Below are positions 45,238 to 54,707 of a stretch of 57,197 nt of DNA, piece by piece. Origin of the DNA: Lachnospiraceae bacterium (GTDB taxonomy: Bacteria > Bacillota > Clostridia > Lachnospirales > Lachnospiraceae). The DNA is taken from contig JAFRWW010000052.1 in the NCBI GenBank assembly GCA_017441585.1, positions 1-57,197 on the forward strand, given 5' to 3'. Both the position numbers and the translations under genes were made by a program. The notes under the pieces are model-generated. The model saw only the letters and a program-made list of their open reading frames with translations, was not told the DNA's origin and did not search any database. How positions within the stretch are numbered: position 1 is the first letter of the stretch; every line of letters starts with the position of its first letter.

Positions 45238-46344
45238 ATGAAGAAAAGATTGATGTACATTTTTGGAACAAGGCCTGAGGCAGTAAAGATCTGTCCCCTC
45301 ATCAGGGAGACGGCGGGAAGGTCATGCTTTGAAAATGTAGTCTGTGTTACAGGACAGCATCGTGATATGCTGGATCAGGTTCTTGATATATTTGATGTAA
45401 AGCCGGATTATGATCTGGATGTTATGAGGGCTGATCAGACACTTTTTGATATCACCAGAGAAGTGATACAGCCATTGCAGGAGATATTGACAAAGGAGCA
45501 GCCCGATATAGTGATAGTCCACGGCGATACCACTACATCTTACTGCGCAGCGCTGTCCGCTTTTTATCTCGGTATTCCCATAGCGCACATCGAGGCGGGG
45601 CTGCGATCCCATAATATTCATAGTCCTTATCCTGAAGAGTTTAACCGCCGGGCTATAGCTCTCATATCTGATTATGATTTTGCGCCCACTTTTGATGCCG
45701 GTCAGAATCTCATCCGGGAGGGTAAAGATCCTGAGAAAGTATTTGTAACCGGCAATACTGTCGTTGATGCTCTTGGTTTTACGGTTTCCGATGATTTTTC
45801 CCATCCGCTCCTTGAATGGGCGGGGGATGATTTTATCCTTATAACGGCACACCGCAGGGAGAATCAGGGTGAGATCATGCGGGGAATGTTTGAAGGGATT
45901 AAAAGAGCATTGCTTGAACATCCTGAGCATCGAGCCATATTCCCCGTACACAGGAATCCCAAAGTGGGCGAACTGGCACGGGAAGTGTTTGAGGGAATCG
46001 ATACCATACGTATAGAAAATGCAGTGGATGTAAAGACATTTCATAATCTGGAGGCCAGATGTTATTTGTGTCTGACTGATTCGGGTGGTGTTCAGGAAGA
46101 GTGCCCGTCCTTCGGACGTCCGGTGCTGGTCATGAGAGACGTGACCGAGCGAAATGAAGGGATCATGGCAGGATGTTCTTATCTTACAGGAACAGATAAA
46201 ATGTTGGTCTATAAAAAACTTAAGGAACTTTTGGAGAATAAAAAAGTATATGACAGCATGGTTTGCACACAAAATCCCTATGGTGATGGTAAGGCGTGCA
46301 AGAGGATTGCTGATGTACTGGAAGAGCGTTTATTTTTAGACTGA
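45238..46344 (+). CDS. wecB: UDP-N-acetylglucosamine 2-epimerase (non-hydrolysing)
   Basis: A 368-residue enzyme that interconverts UDP-GlcNAc and UDP-ManNAc. Motifs in order: FGTRPEAVK near 9, GQHRDMLDQ, VHGDTTTSY near 95, EAGLRSHNIHSPYPEEFNRR near 117, and TDSGGVQEECPSFGRPVLV near 280. The length matches the family. AAGGTGA precedes the start. It supplies ManNAc for surface polymers, and could also feed the glycan used by the STT3 system, although it lies 34 kb from that operon. Confidence 0.94.
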   Translation: MKKRLMYIFGTRPEAVKICPLIRETAGRSCFENVVCVTGQHRDMLDQVLDIFDVKPDYDLDVMRADQTLFDITREVIQPLQEILTKEQPDIVIVHGDTTTSYCAALSAFYLGIPIAHIEAGLRSHNIHSPYPEEFNRRAIALISDYDFAPTFDAGQNLIREGKDPEKVFVTGNTVVDALGFTVSDDFSHPLLEWAGDDFILITAHRRENQGEIMRGMFEGIKRALLEHPEHRAIFPVHRNPKVGELAREVFEGIDTIRIENAVDVKTFHNLEARCYLCLTDSGGVQEECPSFGRPVLVMRDVTERNEGIMAGCSYLTGTDKMLVYKKLKELLENKKVYDSMVCTQNPYGDGKACKRIADVLEERLFLD

Positions 46345-46347
46345 CTA

Positions 46348-46478
46348 AAACTTCCCACTTGATGATAAAATAGGCAATTTATGTCATTCTGAGCGCAGCG
46401 AAGAATCTTTATGAAGATGACCTTTTTAAATCCTTTAACTCTTTCAGGATCCTTCGCAGGATGACATGTGGGAAGTTT
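46348..46478. repeat. Dispersed hairpin repeat within an outer inverted repeat
   Basis: AAACTTCCCAC at 46348-46358 is mirrored exactly by GTGGGAAGTTT at 46468-46478. Inside lie TGTCATTCTGAGCGCAGCGAAG (left arm, from 46382) and the inverse arm TTCAGGATCCTTCGCAGG then ATGACAT ending at 46467. Confidence 0.85.
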
Positions 46479-46523
46479 CAGTAAATTAGTGTAAAGAGAG
46501 AAATTAAGAGGAGTATATGAAAA

Positions 46524-47585
46524 ATGAAGAAAAAAGCATTGTTAACGGTATTGTTTGCATTATCTGTAGTGGCGGTTACAGGTTGTGATAAAATAGCTAA
46601 AGATGAACCGAATTCGCCTACACAGGGGACAGAGATTGAAACCACATCCGACGAAGTGCAGGAACAGGCTGCGGGGCAGACAGAAGCTTCACAGGAAAAA
46701 GAGCCTGAAAAAGAAATAGAAACCCTTGCAGATCATTTAAATGAGGGCGGCGTCATCAGGATGGAAGCCCCTAATGATGCTTACACAGAGCCCGGTAAAT
46801 CCTATACCCTGGATGAACTGTATGACATTATCAGCACTTCACTTGAAAATGTGTGGGGAGAGACTAACCCTAAGAAGATACAGAGCATTAGCTGCGCGCC
46901 TATAGATCGTGGCGGTCAGGTGACCACTCAGTTTTTCTTAAGGATAGAGGCATCGGATGATGAGGGCAATGATCCTCTGACCATTTATTACGATGTAAAT
47001 AAACTGGGCGCCGATTATGTTGCCGTAGCCATGAATGAAAACTATTACCGTTCTTTTGCTACCGTAAATAAATATGGTGTCTGCAGTAACGGAGGCAGCG
47101 GCGGAGCGGCCATCCATTATGACGGATATGATATGACAGATGCTGACGGCACCCCTGTGAGGATTTATATGTGTGAGACCGATTATGCTCTGAAGGATGC
47201 CATGATAAGCCGTTATTCCATACCTGAGGATTATACGCTTCCCGAAGATTATCCTGAAGATGATTTCGCGGAAGACGGAATCATCAGATATGTTTATTCC
47301 TTTGAGTCTGAGCCGGCTTATGATTATGATAAAATGGGCTATGCGGACGGATATGATGATTATCTGCGGGGCCAGGTATATGTGTTTGAAAAGGATGGAG
47401 AAAATGTGTACCCCGATGACAAATACATGAAGATATATGATGAGATCGGGATAAAAGTAGTGGATCAGAAGGAAATGGACAGAATGATCGCAGACAGGCT
47501 GGAAAAACTGGGACTTACCGAAGATATGTTAAAGCAGCCTTTTGATGATCCGTCCCTTGAGCCGGATTGGACAGTACTCAGATAA
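46524..47585 (+). CDS. Unknown lipoprotein
   Basis: A 353-residue lipoprotein with signal and lipobox VTGC (Cys21), a Glu/Thr/Gln-rich spacer to ~65, then a soluble domain I do not recognise. The domain is rich in Tyr, Asp and Glu, contains paired ITYYDVNKL-like strands and two acidic Glu-Asp-Tyr-rich stretches, and has one Cys near 192. AGGAG lies ten bases before the chosen ATG; a closer ATG at 46516 is in another frame. No family assignment is possible by eye. Confidence 0.75.
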   Translation: MKKKALLTVLFALSVVAVTGCDKIAKDEPNSPTQGTEIETTSDEVQEQAAGQTEASQEKEPEKEIETLADHLNEGGVIRMEAPNDAYTEPGKSYTLDELYDIISTSLENVWGETNPKKIQSISCAPIDRGGQVTTQFFLRIEASDDEGNDPLTIYYDVNKLGADYVAVAMNENYYRSFATVNKYGVCSNGGSGGAAIHYDGYDMTDADGTPVRIYMCETDYALKDAMISRYSIPEDYTLPEDYPEDDFAEDGIIRYVYSFESEPAYDYDKMGYADGYDDYLRGQVYVFEKDGENVYPDDKYMKIYDEIGIKVVDQKEMDRMIADRLEKLGLTEDMLKQPFDDPSLEPDWTVLR

Positions 47586-47660
47586 CATCATTTTAGTAAA
47601 TGACGAAAGAGAAAAGAGTCTGTCAGATATAAAATATGATTTACAGAAGGAGGAAAGATC

Positions 47661-47915
47661 ATGGCAAAGAATTACACTTACACTCCCCGGGGAGTATGTT
47701 CAAGACAGATAAACTTTGAGATTGACGACGATGGAAAAATGCATAATTTAAAATTTATGGGAGGATGCGACGGAAATCTCAAGGCAATAGGCAGGCTGCT
47801 TGAAGACGCCGATGCAAAGCATGCGGCTGATATCCTGCGTGGAAATGATTGTGGGGGCAGGGGCACTTCCTGTGCCGACCAGCTCGCCAGGGCAATAGAC
47901 GAGGTACTTGCATAG
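47661..47915 (+). CDS. TSCPD domain protein (TIGR03905 family)
   Basis: An 84-residue protein that matches the TIGR03905 stand-alone TSCPD domain over its full length: YTPRGVCSRQINFEID, FMGGCDGNLKAIGRL and a final GRGTSCADQLARAI, with the family's name motif as TSCAD here. TSCPD domains occur at the C-terminus of class II ribonucleotide reductases and may bind metal through Cys. A strong GGAGG ribosome site precedes it. The gene after it is separated by 19 bases. Confidence 0.92.
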   Translation: MAKNYTYTPRGVCSRQINFEIDDDGKMHNLKFMGGCDGNLKAIGRLLEDADAKHAADILRGNDCGGRGTSCADQLARAIDEVLA

Positions 47916-47934
47916 CATAAAAAGGGTAAGATAG

Positions 47935-48378
47935 ATGAGGCATCTTGAAAATGTAGAGGAGATCTTTACTGATCTGAAACTGATGTTAGGTAAACTGGGA
48001 AAGGCTTCATATGAGAAAAACATGGCTAAATTTAGGCAGGAGCATGGTCATTTTATAGATGAGATGATAGGATATGTCAAAACGGCCGAGGATGAGTCAT
48101 CAGCGATCAATGAGGTGGCAGCGACTTTTGTGAATGGTATTTCAGAAGCTTTTTCGGTAAACGGAAAGATAAAAGGCAGGCAGCAGGCGGATATGAATCT
48201 GTATATGATATATTATGTTTTTCCTGCCATCCTTCTGACTGATGAAGAATGCGCCGATAAATTGTGTACCGGTATAAAGGAAAAGTGGAATGCGACCTTT
48301 GCGGATACCAATATATCGTATACGACATACGATAAGCTTTATGATGCTTTTCGGGAAAAGATTTTCGGAATGTTTTAA
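47935..48378 (+). CDS. Small unknown helical protein
   Basis: A 147-residue soluble protein that I do not recognise. It is largely amphipathic helix with no signal, membrane segment or catalytic motif. One notable stretch, MNLYMIYYVFPAILLT, sits near 86-101. It lies between the TSCPD and class II aldolase genes with short gaps (19 and 27 bases), so all three are likely co-transcribed. Confidence 0.72.
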   Translation: MRHLENVEEIFTDLKLMLGKLGKASYEKNMAKFRQEHGHFIDEMIGYVKTAEDESSAINEVAATFVNGISEAFSVNGKIKGRQQADMNLYMIYYVFPAILLTDEECADKLCTGIKEKWNATFADTNISYTTYDKLYDAFREKIFGMF

Positions 48379-48405
48379 GGAACGCCAGGATCGGGAGGAA
48401 AAAAG

Positions 48406-49122
48406 ATGGCCGATGAAAATGCGATCAAAGAACGGATCTGCGATATAGGAAAGAGAATATATGACCGTAATATGGTGGCTGCCAATGACGGAAACATTTC
48501 CGTTAAATTAAATGACCATGAATTTTTATGCACTCCCACCGGAGTATCAAAGGGGTTTATGACTCCCGAATATATTTGTAAGGTGGATGAGAAGGGCGAT
48601 GTCATAGAGGCTAATGAAGGATTCAGACCTTCCAGTGAGATCAAGATGCATATGAGAGTTTATGCTAAGCGCCCTGATATAGGCGCCGTGGTACACGCCC
48701 ATCCACGTTTTGCCACGAGTTTCGCGATAACGGGACAGCCTTTGTCAGTGCCGATAATGTCCGAGGCAGTTGTGTCCTTGGGCTGTGTGCCTCTTGCCCC
48801 GTATGCGACACCTTCTACGGAGGAGGTGCCTGATTCCATAGTGCCTTATCTTGATGACTTTGATTCAGTGCTTTTGGAGAATCATGGCGCCCTTACCTGG
48901 TCTGTGGATCTTCTGTCCGCTTATATGAAGATGGAATCTCTTGAATTTTATGCGGAATTGTTGTATAAATCAAAGATGCTGGGCACCCCCACAGGGTTTA
49001 CCAAAGATCAGATCAAAGATCTTGCCAAGGTCAGGCGCAAGATGGGTATTCAGGGGAAGTATCCCGCCGACAGAGAGGGCCCGCTTTGTTATAAGTGTGA
49101 AAAATGTTTTTGGAGGATGTAA
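48406..49122 (+). CDS. Class II aldolase/adducin family protein with a Cys-rich tail
   Basis: A 238-residue protein of the L-fuculose-phosphate aldolase/adducin fold. Catalytic and zinc residues are Glu78, His97 and His99 (VVHAHPRF) and His160 (LLENHGAL), and GNISVK lies near 29-34. The likely reaction is aldol cleavage of a sugar phosphate to dihydroxyacetone phosphate or glycolaldehyde and an aldehyde; the substrate cannot be told. The last residues hold CYKCEKC, a CxxCxxC cluster that I do not recall in the family. AGGAGG-like bases precede the start. Confidence 0.87.
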   Translation: MADENAIKERICDIGKRIYDRNMVAANDGNISVKLNDHEFLCTPTGVSKGFMTPEYICKVDEKGDVIEANEGFRPSSEIKMHMRVYAKRPDIGAVVHAHPRFATSFAITGQPLSVPIMSEAVVSLGCVPLAPYATPSTEEVPDSIVPYLDDFDSVLLENHGALTWSVDLLSAYMKMESLEFYAELLYKSKMLGTPTGFTKDQIKDLAKVRRKMGIQGKYPADREGPLCYKCEKCFWRM

Positions 49123-49147
49123 AACAGGGGAATGATCCCCTTATTTC

Positions 49148-50515
49148 ATGGTGAAAATGGAGCAAAACAGAGAAATCTTCGCGACAAGACTTGGTTTTAT
49201 TTTAGTAAGTGCAGGCTGTGCCATTGGGATCGGCAACGTTTGGAAATTTCCTTACATTGCGGGACAGAACGGTGGCGCAGTCTTTGTTATGTTTTATCTG
49301 CTGTTTCTGGTGCTCATGGGAATTCCTGTGATGACTATGGAATTTGCAGTGGGAAGAGCGTCGCAAAAGACGATCATACAGGGTTACAGGGCCCTTGAAA
49401 AAAACGGTCAGAAATGGCATTTGCATGGCTATCTGTGTGTGGCTGGCTCCTATCTTCTTATGATGTATTACACTACTGTGTCCGGTTGGATGCTCGCTTA
49501 TTTCTGGAAATTTCTGACAGGGTCCTTTGAAAATATACAGCAGGGTCAGACTGCGCAGGTGTTCATGGATATGCTTGCGGATCCTGTGGAGATGGTGGTC
49601 TTTATGGCCATGATAACCGTGGCCGGTTTTGCAGTTTTGAGCGCAGGTGTTAAGAATGGTCTTGAAAAAGCAAATAAAGTGATGATGATCGGCCTTCTGG
49701 CTCTTATCATGCTGCTTGCAGTGAACAGTCTTACGTTAAGGGGTGCAAAGGAAGGTCTTTCATTTTATCTTTTGCCTAATCTTGAGAATGTGCGTTCTGT
49801 AGGTCTTTTTAATGTGATAACGGCAGCCATGAATCAGGCATTTTTTACGCTGAGCTTAGGAATCGGATCCATGGAGATATTCGGAAGTTATATCTCAAAG
49901 GATTATTCACTGACCGGTGAATCCGTCAGGATATGCGTTCTTGATACTTTTGTCGCCATCATGTCCGGACTCATCATTTTCCCGGCGTGCTTTTCTTTTG
50001 GAATAGAGCCGGGACAGGGACCGTCACTCATTTTTATCACACTGCCGGAAGTATTTATAAATATGACGGGTGGCAGATTTTGGGGGACATTGTTCTTTCT
50101 GTTCATGACCTTTGCCAGTTTTTCCACGGTCACTGCGGTTTTCGAAAACCTGGTGGGAAGCTGTATGGATGGTTTTAAGTGGAACAGAAAAAAGGCAGTT
50201 GCACTTAATCTTATCTTTATGCTCATCGCTTCTCTGCCCTGCGTTCTGGGATATAACTTACTGTCGGATGTTCATTTGATTGGAGGACGGGATATCCTTG
50301 ACTCCGAGGATTTTCTGGTGAGCAATCTGATCCTGCCCATCGGTGCGCTTTTGTTTGTCATGTTCTGTGTGTCAAAACAGGGATGGGGCGCGGATAACTA
50401 TTTTGAAGAAGTAAATTCCGGAAAAGGAATGAAAATGAGCCAAAAACTTCTTGGTTATTACAGATATGTGTTGCCGGTCCTCATACTTATCATTTTTATA
50501 AACGGATTAAAATAA
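49148..50515 (+). CDS. Sodium:neurotransmitter symporter (SNF/NSS family)
   Basis: A 455-residue transporter of the LeuT fold with 11-12 helices. The first helix reads FILVSAGCAIGIGNVWKFPY, the conserved substrate- and Na+-binding segment, followed by GGAVFVMFYLLFLVLMGIPVM. Bacterial members take up amino acids or related compounds with Na+. No clear ribosome site is seen; ATG 49157 is an alternative start. The gene is 25 bases after the aldolase gene. Confidence 0.93.
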   Translation: MVKMEQNREIFATRLGFILVSAGCAIGIGNVWKFPYIAGQNGGAVFVMFYLLFLVLMGIPVMTMEFAVGRASQKTIIQGYRALEKNGQKWHLHGYLCVAGSYLLMMYYTTVSGWMLAYFWKFLTGSFENIQQGQTAQVFMDMLADPVEMVVFMAMITVAGFAVLSAGVKNGLEKANKVMMIGLLALIMLLAVNSLTLRGAKEGLSFYLLPNLENVRSVGLFNVITAAMNQAFFTLSLGIGSMEIFGSYISKDYSLTGESVRICVLDTFVAIMSGLIIFPACFSFGIEPGQGPSLIFITLPEVFINMTGGRFWGTLFFLFMTFASFSTVTAVFENLVGSCMDGFKWNRKKAVALNLIFMLIASLPCVLGYNLLSDVHLIGGRDILDSEDFLVSNLILPIGALLFVMFCVSKQGWGADNYFEEVNSGKGMKMSQKLLGYYRYVLPVLILIIFINGLK

Positions 50516-50549
50516 GATCGGTGGCAGCAATTTTTGTAAGCAAAGCATT

Positions 50550-51047
50550 ATGAATAATAATATAGTTATGGCCTGTGAAGAAGACAGAGAGGAGATCCTG
50601 TCTCTTTATAAGGCACAGATCGGAAGAGAATATTGTCCTTGGAGTGAAGAGTATCCTTCGAATGAAACGATCGATTTCGATCTTTCGAGGGATGCTTTGT
50701 TTGTTTTAAAAGAAGACGGAAAGATAAAGGCGTCCATCTCCATCGACGATGATGAGCAGGTCAACGATCTGCCCTGCTGGAATAAGGAACTGTCACCCGA
50801 AGGCGAGTTATCCAGACTGGCAGTGCTGCCGGGAGAACAGAATAAGGGTTATGCCAGGATCATGATGAGCTTTGGCATGGATGAGTTAAGACGCCGTGGA
50901 TACCGCGGCACCCACATCCTGGTGGGTAAGCATAATATAAAGGCGATCCGCTCTTATGCTGTCTTTGGTTTTAAAATGGTAGGTGAATGCTTCATGTACG
51001 AACATGATTATCTATGTTATGAGAAGGAATTGACATCTTTTTTATAA
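50550..51047 (+). CDS. GNAT-family N-acetyltransferase
   Basis: A 165-residue GNAT. The acetyl-CoA-binding motif A is at about 89-108 (LSRLAVLPGEQNKGYARIMM), preceded by the FVLKEDGKIKASISI strand. The substrate is not evident. It follows the SNF transporter by 34 bases. Confidence 0.9.
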   Translation: MNNNIVMACEEDREEILSLYKAQIGREYCPWSEEYPSNETIDFDLSRDALFVLKEDGKIKASISIDDDEQVNDLPCWNKELSPEGELSRLAVLPGEQNKGYARIMMSFGMDELRRRGYRGTHILVGKHNIKAIRSYAVFGFKMVGECFMYEHDYLCYEKELTSFL

Positions 51048-51105
51048 ATTTGTGATATTTTGTATATTTTTGGTATCTCATAGTGAGGGTTACAAGGAGG
51101 ATAAT

Positions 51106-53463
51106 ATGAAGTTAAAACGCTCTTGCCAAAAAATTATTTCTGTTTTATTATCCCTGACATTTACCACGGCTTTGATCCCGCAATCTGTTCTGGCAGACGG
51201 CTCGGACTCGCAGCAAAGCCTTACCGGCACCTCTGTTTCTGAGACGGGGAACAGCGTAGTCAGCGTATATGAACTGGCTGATCTTCTTTATCAGAATAAT
51301 TCGAATTTAGCTACAAGAACCGGTGGATTCATCTGGGACACTGAGGGTAAAAAGAGGAGCTGGACCTATTATAACGGCATTATGATGGATGCCTTTCTTA
51401 TGCTTGACAGGGACAGTTATCTTAACTATGTAAATAATTATTATGAAGCTAATATAAACAGCACAGGGAAAGTCGACAGCAGTGGCGCAAGCGATAACTA
51501 TTACAGGGAAAACGAACTGGACTCCATTCCGCCTGCACGTGCTCTTTTTGATCTGATTCGGGAGGAGGAGCTTAATCAGTATACCGGAAAATACAAAATG
51601 ACTATTGACTATATTTATGGTCTTTTGCAGAACCATGAGGTGGTAGAGGGGACTGACGGTAACTTTAAGCATAAGATGAATAATACAAACTGGAATACCT
51701 ATCCCATCGCCCTTGACGGTCTTTATATGGGCCAGCCGTTCTTTATGGAAGTCGCAAATGCTCTTGATGATGGCACATTGTCTTTCGAAGATTTCCAGAC
51801 TTATTCAGGTAAAGAACCGGATCCTGATCAGATCTATCATGATGTGGCGAACCGTATGTTGTGGATTGGCGATAATCTTTACTCATCGGAAAATCACCTG
51901 TATTGTCATGGCTGGGGAGCTGACGGCCTTAACGGACAACACTGGCTTAGGGCAGTGGGCTGGTACGCGGCTGCTCTTGCCGATGTTATCAGTATGCTTC
52001 CGGATGAGGGGTATGATGAGGAAAAGAGTGCGCTTATAGAAGTAGAAAAACAGCTTTTTGACGGTATGCTGGACTATCGTGATGAGGCGACTGGCATGTG
52101 GTACAACGTGATCGACCATGGGCCGGAGCTTGTGGGAACCGGTTGTGACAATGAACTTGAAACCTCAGGCAGTGCTCTCATAGCCTACGCCATGATGAAA
52201 TCCTATGTGGAAGGATATCTGGATGATACTTACGGTGAGGCCGGACTTAAGGCGTTCAACGGCATAGTTAAGAATTATCTGGATTCCGAGGGACTCCATA
52301 ATGTCTATATTTCTGCGGGAGTTGAGACCGCTCCGGAAGGGTACCTTAGCAAAAGTTATAAACTGAATGAGGCAAAAGGCGTAGGTCCGTTAATGATGGC
52401 GGCGTCTTATGCAAATGCCGCTGCTGCAAAGTTCCACACCGTACCATCAGACAAAACTTTCTCTGTGACCTTCGATCTGAACGGAGGAGTACATGATGGA
52501 AGTACTGATCTGATCACCGGGACAACAAATGCTGATGGGCGGATCGAAAATTATCCGTCAGCGTTTAGGAGTGGTCATAGTTTCGTCGGCTGGTTTACAG
52601 CAGCGACCGGTGGTGACAGAGTAGGAGAAGATCATGTTTTCACCGACGATACTCAGCTGTACGCACATTGGATAACATACCCCGTCCTTCAAAGCGTAAG
52701 CATTAATGCGCCGTCCGAGTTGGTTAAGGGACAAGACTATGATATTTATATCACTTTCAGATTTGACAGAGAATTAACTGATGCAGACAAAGAATACGTG
52801 GATAATAAGCACAAGGTTTCATTTTCCCCCGGCATACAGTCTGAGTCTTCAAACAGATATGAAGGTACTGATTTTATAACGAAGAAAACGTTACTGGTTC
52901 CTTCAGACACTGCATTAACGTCAATAACGGTAAAAGCTTTATTTTCAGATATAGCTTGTGATGAGAAAACAATATCGGTAGTTGATCCCACATATACCGA
53001 TGCCCCTGCCCCGAAAGAGGATAAGGATAATACAGATAATACGGATGATACGGATGAGACGGATAAAAAGGATAAAAGCTCATCCAGTAAGGCGACCGTC
53101 CCCTATGATTACGGAATTAAGGATCCTGTACGGGTGACCGTGGGTGAAGAGGGGAAGGAACTGGAAGTGATATACACGAAGTCCGTTCCCTTTGACGGAA
53201 AAAAGCATGTCAATGCAGACAATCCGAAAAACAGCGGGAAGATCACAAAGGATGTACAGGTGGTGGTGATAAATAAAGCCACTGATGAAGTGATCGATAA
53301 TACTAAATATAAGCTGACTTTCAAAAAGAATAGGAAGGCAGGAACCGCTTGTTTCAAAGTTACTCTTAAAGGCCCGGCCTGGAAGGATAAATCCTGGAAG
53401 ATGACAAAGAAGCTTGTAAAGAAGACAAAGTTTGAATTTGCCATAGTAGGGAGTAAGGTATGA
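51106..53463 (+). CDS. Secreted GH105-type glycoside hydrolase with InlB-like and C-terminal modules
   Basis: A 785-residue exported protein. ATG 51106 follows AGGAGG (51095-51100) and opens a signal peptide ending near VLA|DGS. Residues ~25-440 match the YteR/YesR fold of unsaturated rhamnogalacturonyl hydrolases (GH105), for example GADGLNGQHWLRAVGWYAAAL and the SGSALIAYAMMKSY helix. An InlB_B repeat follows at ~446-525, then a beta domain, an Asp/Lys/Thr-rich linker and a Lys-rich C-terminal module related to those of the sequon-rich proteins. It should remove unsaturated uronic residues from pectin fragments outside the cell, a plant-fibre degrading role. It has only about three sequons. 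Confidence 0.87.
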   Translation: MKLKRSCQKIISVLLSLTFTTALIPQSVLADGSDSQQSLTGTSVSETGNSVVSVYELADLLYQNNSNLATRTGGFIWDTEGKKRSWTYYNGIMMDAFLMLDRDSYLNYVNNYYEANINSTGKVDSSGASDNYYRENELDSIPPARALFDLIREEELNQYTGKYKMTIDYIYGLLQNHEVVEGTDGNFKHKMNNTNWNTYPIALDGLYMGQPFFMEVANALDDGTLSFEDFQTYSGKEPDPDQIYHDVANRMLWIGDNLYSSENHLYCHGWGADGLNGQHWLRAVGWYAAALADVISMLPDEGYDEEKSALIEVEKQLFDGMLDYRDEATGMWYNVIDHGPELVGTGCDNELETSGSALIAYAMMKSYVEGYLDDTYGEAGLKAFNGIVKNYLDSEGLHNVYISAGVETAPEGYLSKSYKLNEAKGVGPLMMAASYANAAAAKFHTVPSDKTFSVTFDLNGGVHDGSTDLITGTTNADGRIENYPSAFRSGHSFVGWFTAATGGDRVGEDHVFTDDTQLYAHWITYPVLQSVSINAPSELVKGQDYDIYITFRFDRELTDADKEYVDNKHKVSFSPGIQSESSNRYEGTDFITKKTLLVPSDTALTSITVKALFSDIACDEKTISVVDPTYTDAPAPKEDKDNTDNTDDTDETDKKDKSSSSKATVPYDYGIKDPVRVTVGEEGKELEVIYTKSVPFDGKKHVNADNPKNSGKITKDVQVVVINKATDEVIDNTKYKLTFKKNRKAGTACFKVTLKGPAWKDKSWKMTKKLVKKTKFEFAIVGSKV

Positions 53464-53663
53464 GAACATTGGTATCTAATGAAGGCAGAGTGGCTCTATA
53501 GCAATCGGCTCAATATAGCGATAAAACATTACGATAATTAGCCGCGAAAACAGAAAATATTAATTGACGGCTATTTATCGCACGATTATAATGGATTCAG
53601 AATAACTGCGCGGCTGTGTATTGACGTTAAAACAATATAGATAATTGAAAGGATATTTGATGA

Positions 53664-53822
53664 TATGATTCTGTATTACGTCACAGAAAGAATCTGCTCA
53701 ATGAAATGATTCCTAAAAAGAGTGCGGTTCACAGCACATTGATCACTACATTTGGTATTAAGAAAAATGAATACAGATGGAGCTTTGATAATGTGATCAC
53801 GATGGATGATCTGTTTGCATAG
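53664..53822 (+). pseudogene. C-terminal remnant of an AAA-family ATPase
   Basis: An open frame of 52 codons to TAG 53822 reads like the tail of Lachnospiraceae ATP-binding (AAA) proteins: LLNEMIPKKSAVHSTLITTFG, then NEYRWSFDNVITMDDLF. The ATPase core is absent and a stop lies directly upstream. The region 53464-53663 holds nothing that I can identify. Confidence 0.6.
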
Positions 53823-53874
53823 TTTAAGAGTGTTATATGATAAGTATCAGTTAGTATGAAACGGCAGAGCGTAA

Positions 53875-54189
53875 AAACTATCAGCTGCGTATGCCATGAC
53901 AGACGAAGTCCAGATGTCGGATGCTATCAGCGGTATAATGGACATTTGTAAGGCCACCAGAAACAAACATCTGCTTTGGTTTGGAAAGCTATTAGATACC
54001 CATTTTACGGGAATCATAGCTCATGCAACTTATAAAATATCTGCCGGTAAGATCGAGGGTATCAATCAAAAAATCAAGACCTTACGCAGGCACGGATACG
54101 GCTATCCTGATGATGAATACTTCTTCCTGAAGATTATGGATATGAGCAGGAAGCCCTATGTCAGGAATCAGCCATCACATAAAATTTAA
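53875..54189 (+). pseudogene. C-terminal remnant of an ISL3-family transposase
   Basis: About 100 codons read KISAGKIEGINQKIKTLRRH, GYGYPDDEYFFLKI and MSRKPYVRNQPSHKI. These match the C-terminal end of ISL3 (DDE_Tnp_ISL3) transposases. The zinc-finger and most of the DDE domain are missing, so this is a dead insertion-sequence remnant. No inverted-repeat ends are recognised. Confidence 0.8.
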
Positions 54190-54323
54190 GATTGAGCCGT
54201 TTTTTCCCGCCTGCATCTGAAAGAGATGGAATCATCAGTAGATTCTTGATATAATATTTTGTCTATACAGTCTGCTTTTCTGCAAAAAAAGATTGAATGG
54301 TATGAAAGATGGGGCCATAAGCT

Positions 54324-54617
54324 ATGGAAAACGTAATACTGTTTGGTATTGCTCTATTATGGGTGATTGCCATGTTGCTGTTTCAATTTCATAAGCAGAA
54401 GACTTATAAGGGGGTTGCTGAGGGCACGGTTATCCGTCGGGATCCTCCATACTCAGTTAGGCCGTGGAGAGCAAAGCTGATATTTGAGTATACGGTTGAT
54501 GGCATTGTATATAAAGGATCAACCCCCAGAGTTAATGGAAAGGATGAATTGCAGGTGGGTGACACACTGCTAATCCAGTATAAACTGGATAATCCGAAGA
54601 AGTACTATTGTAAATAA
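54324..54617 (+). CDS. DUF3592-like small membrane protein
   Basis: A 97-residue protein with one N-terminal helix (residues 5-22). A beta domain follows with the DUF3592 pattern: a strand at EGTVIRR, a FEYTVDGIVYKG strand, VGDTLLIQYKLDNPKKYYC at the end. It lies alone in the decayed region, with a poor ribosome site. Function is unknown. Confidence 0.65.
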   Translation: MENVILFGIALLWVIAMLLFQFHKQKTYKGVAEGTVIRRDPPYSVRPWRAKLIFEYTVDGIVYKGSTPRVNGKDELQVGDTLLIQYKLDNPKKYYCK

Positions 54618-54707
54618 GAAGATTGCTTGGGGTAACTAAGAGATGTGGATATAATTCTGGCATAAAAAAGAAGAAAGAATTGATGGAAGGCGTAGTATAT
54701 ATCATAA

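Noticed and set aside
45322..46272. Minus-strand 316-residue frame
   Set aside because: It is opposite wecB, with no recognisable domain or ribosome site.
45238..46344. wecB as part of the N-glycan operon
   Set aside because: It is more than 30 kb away with its own promoter region; a supply role is possible but not shown.
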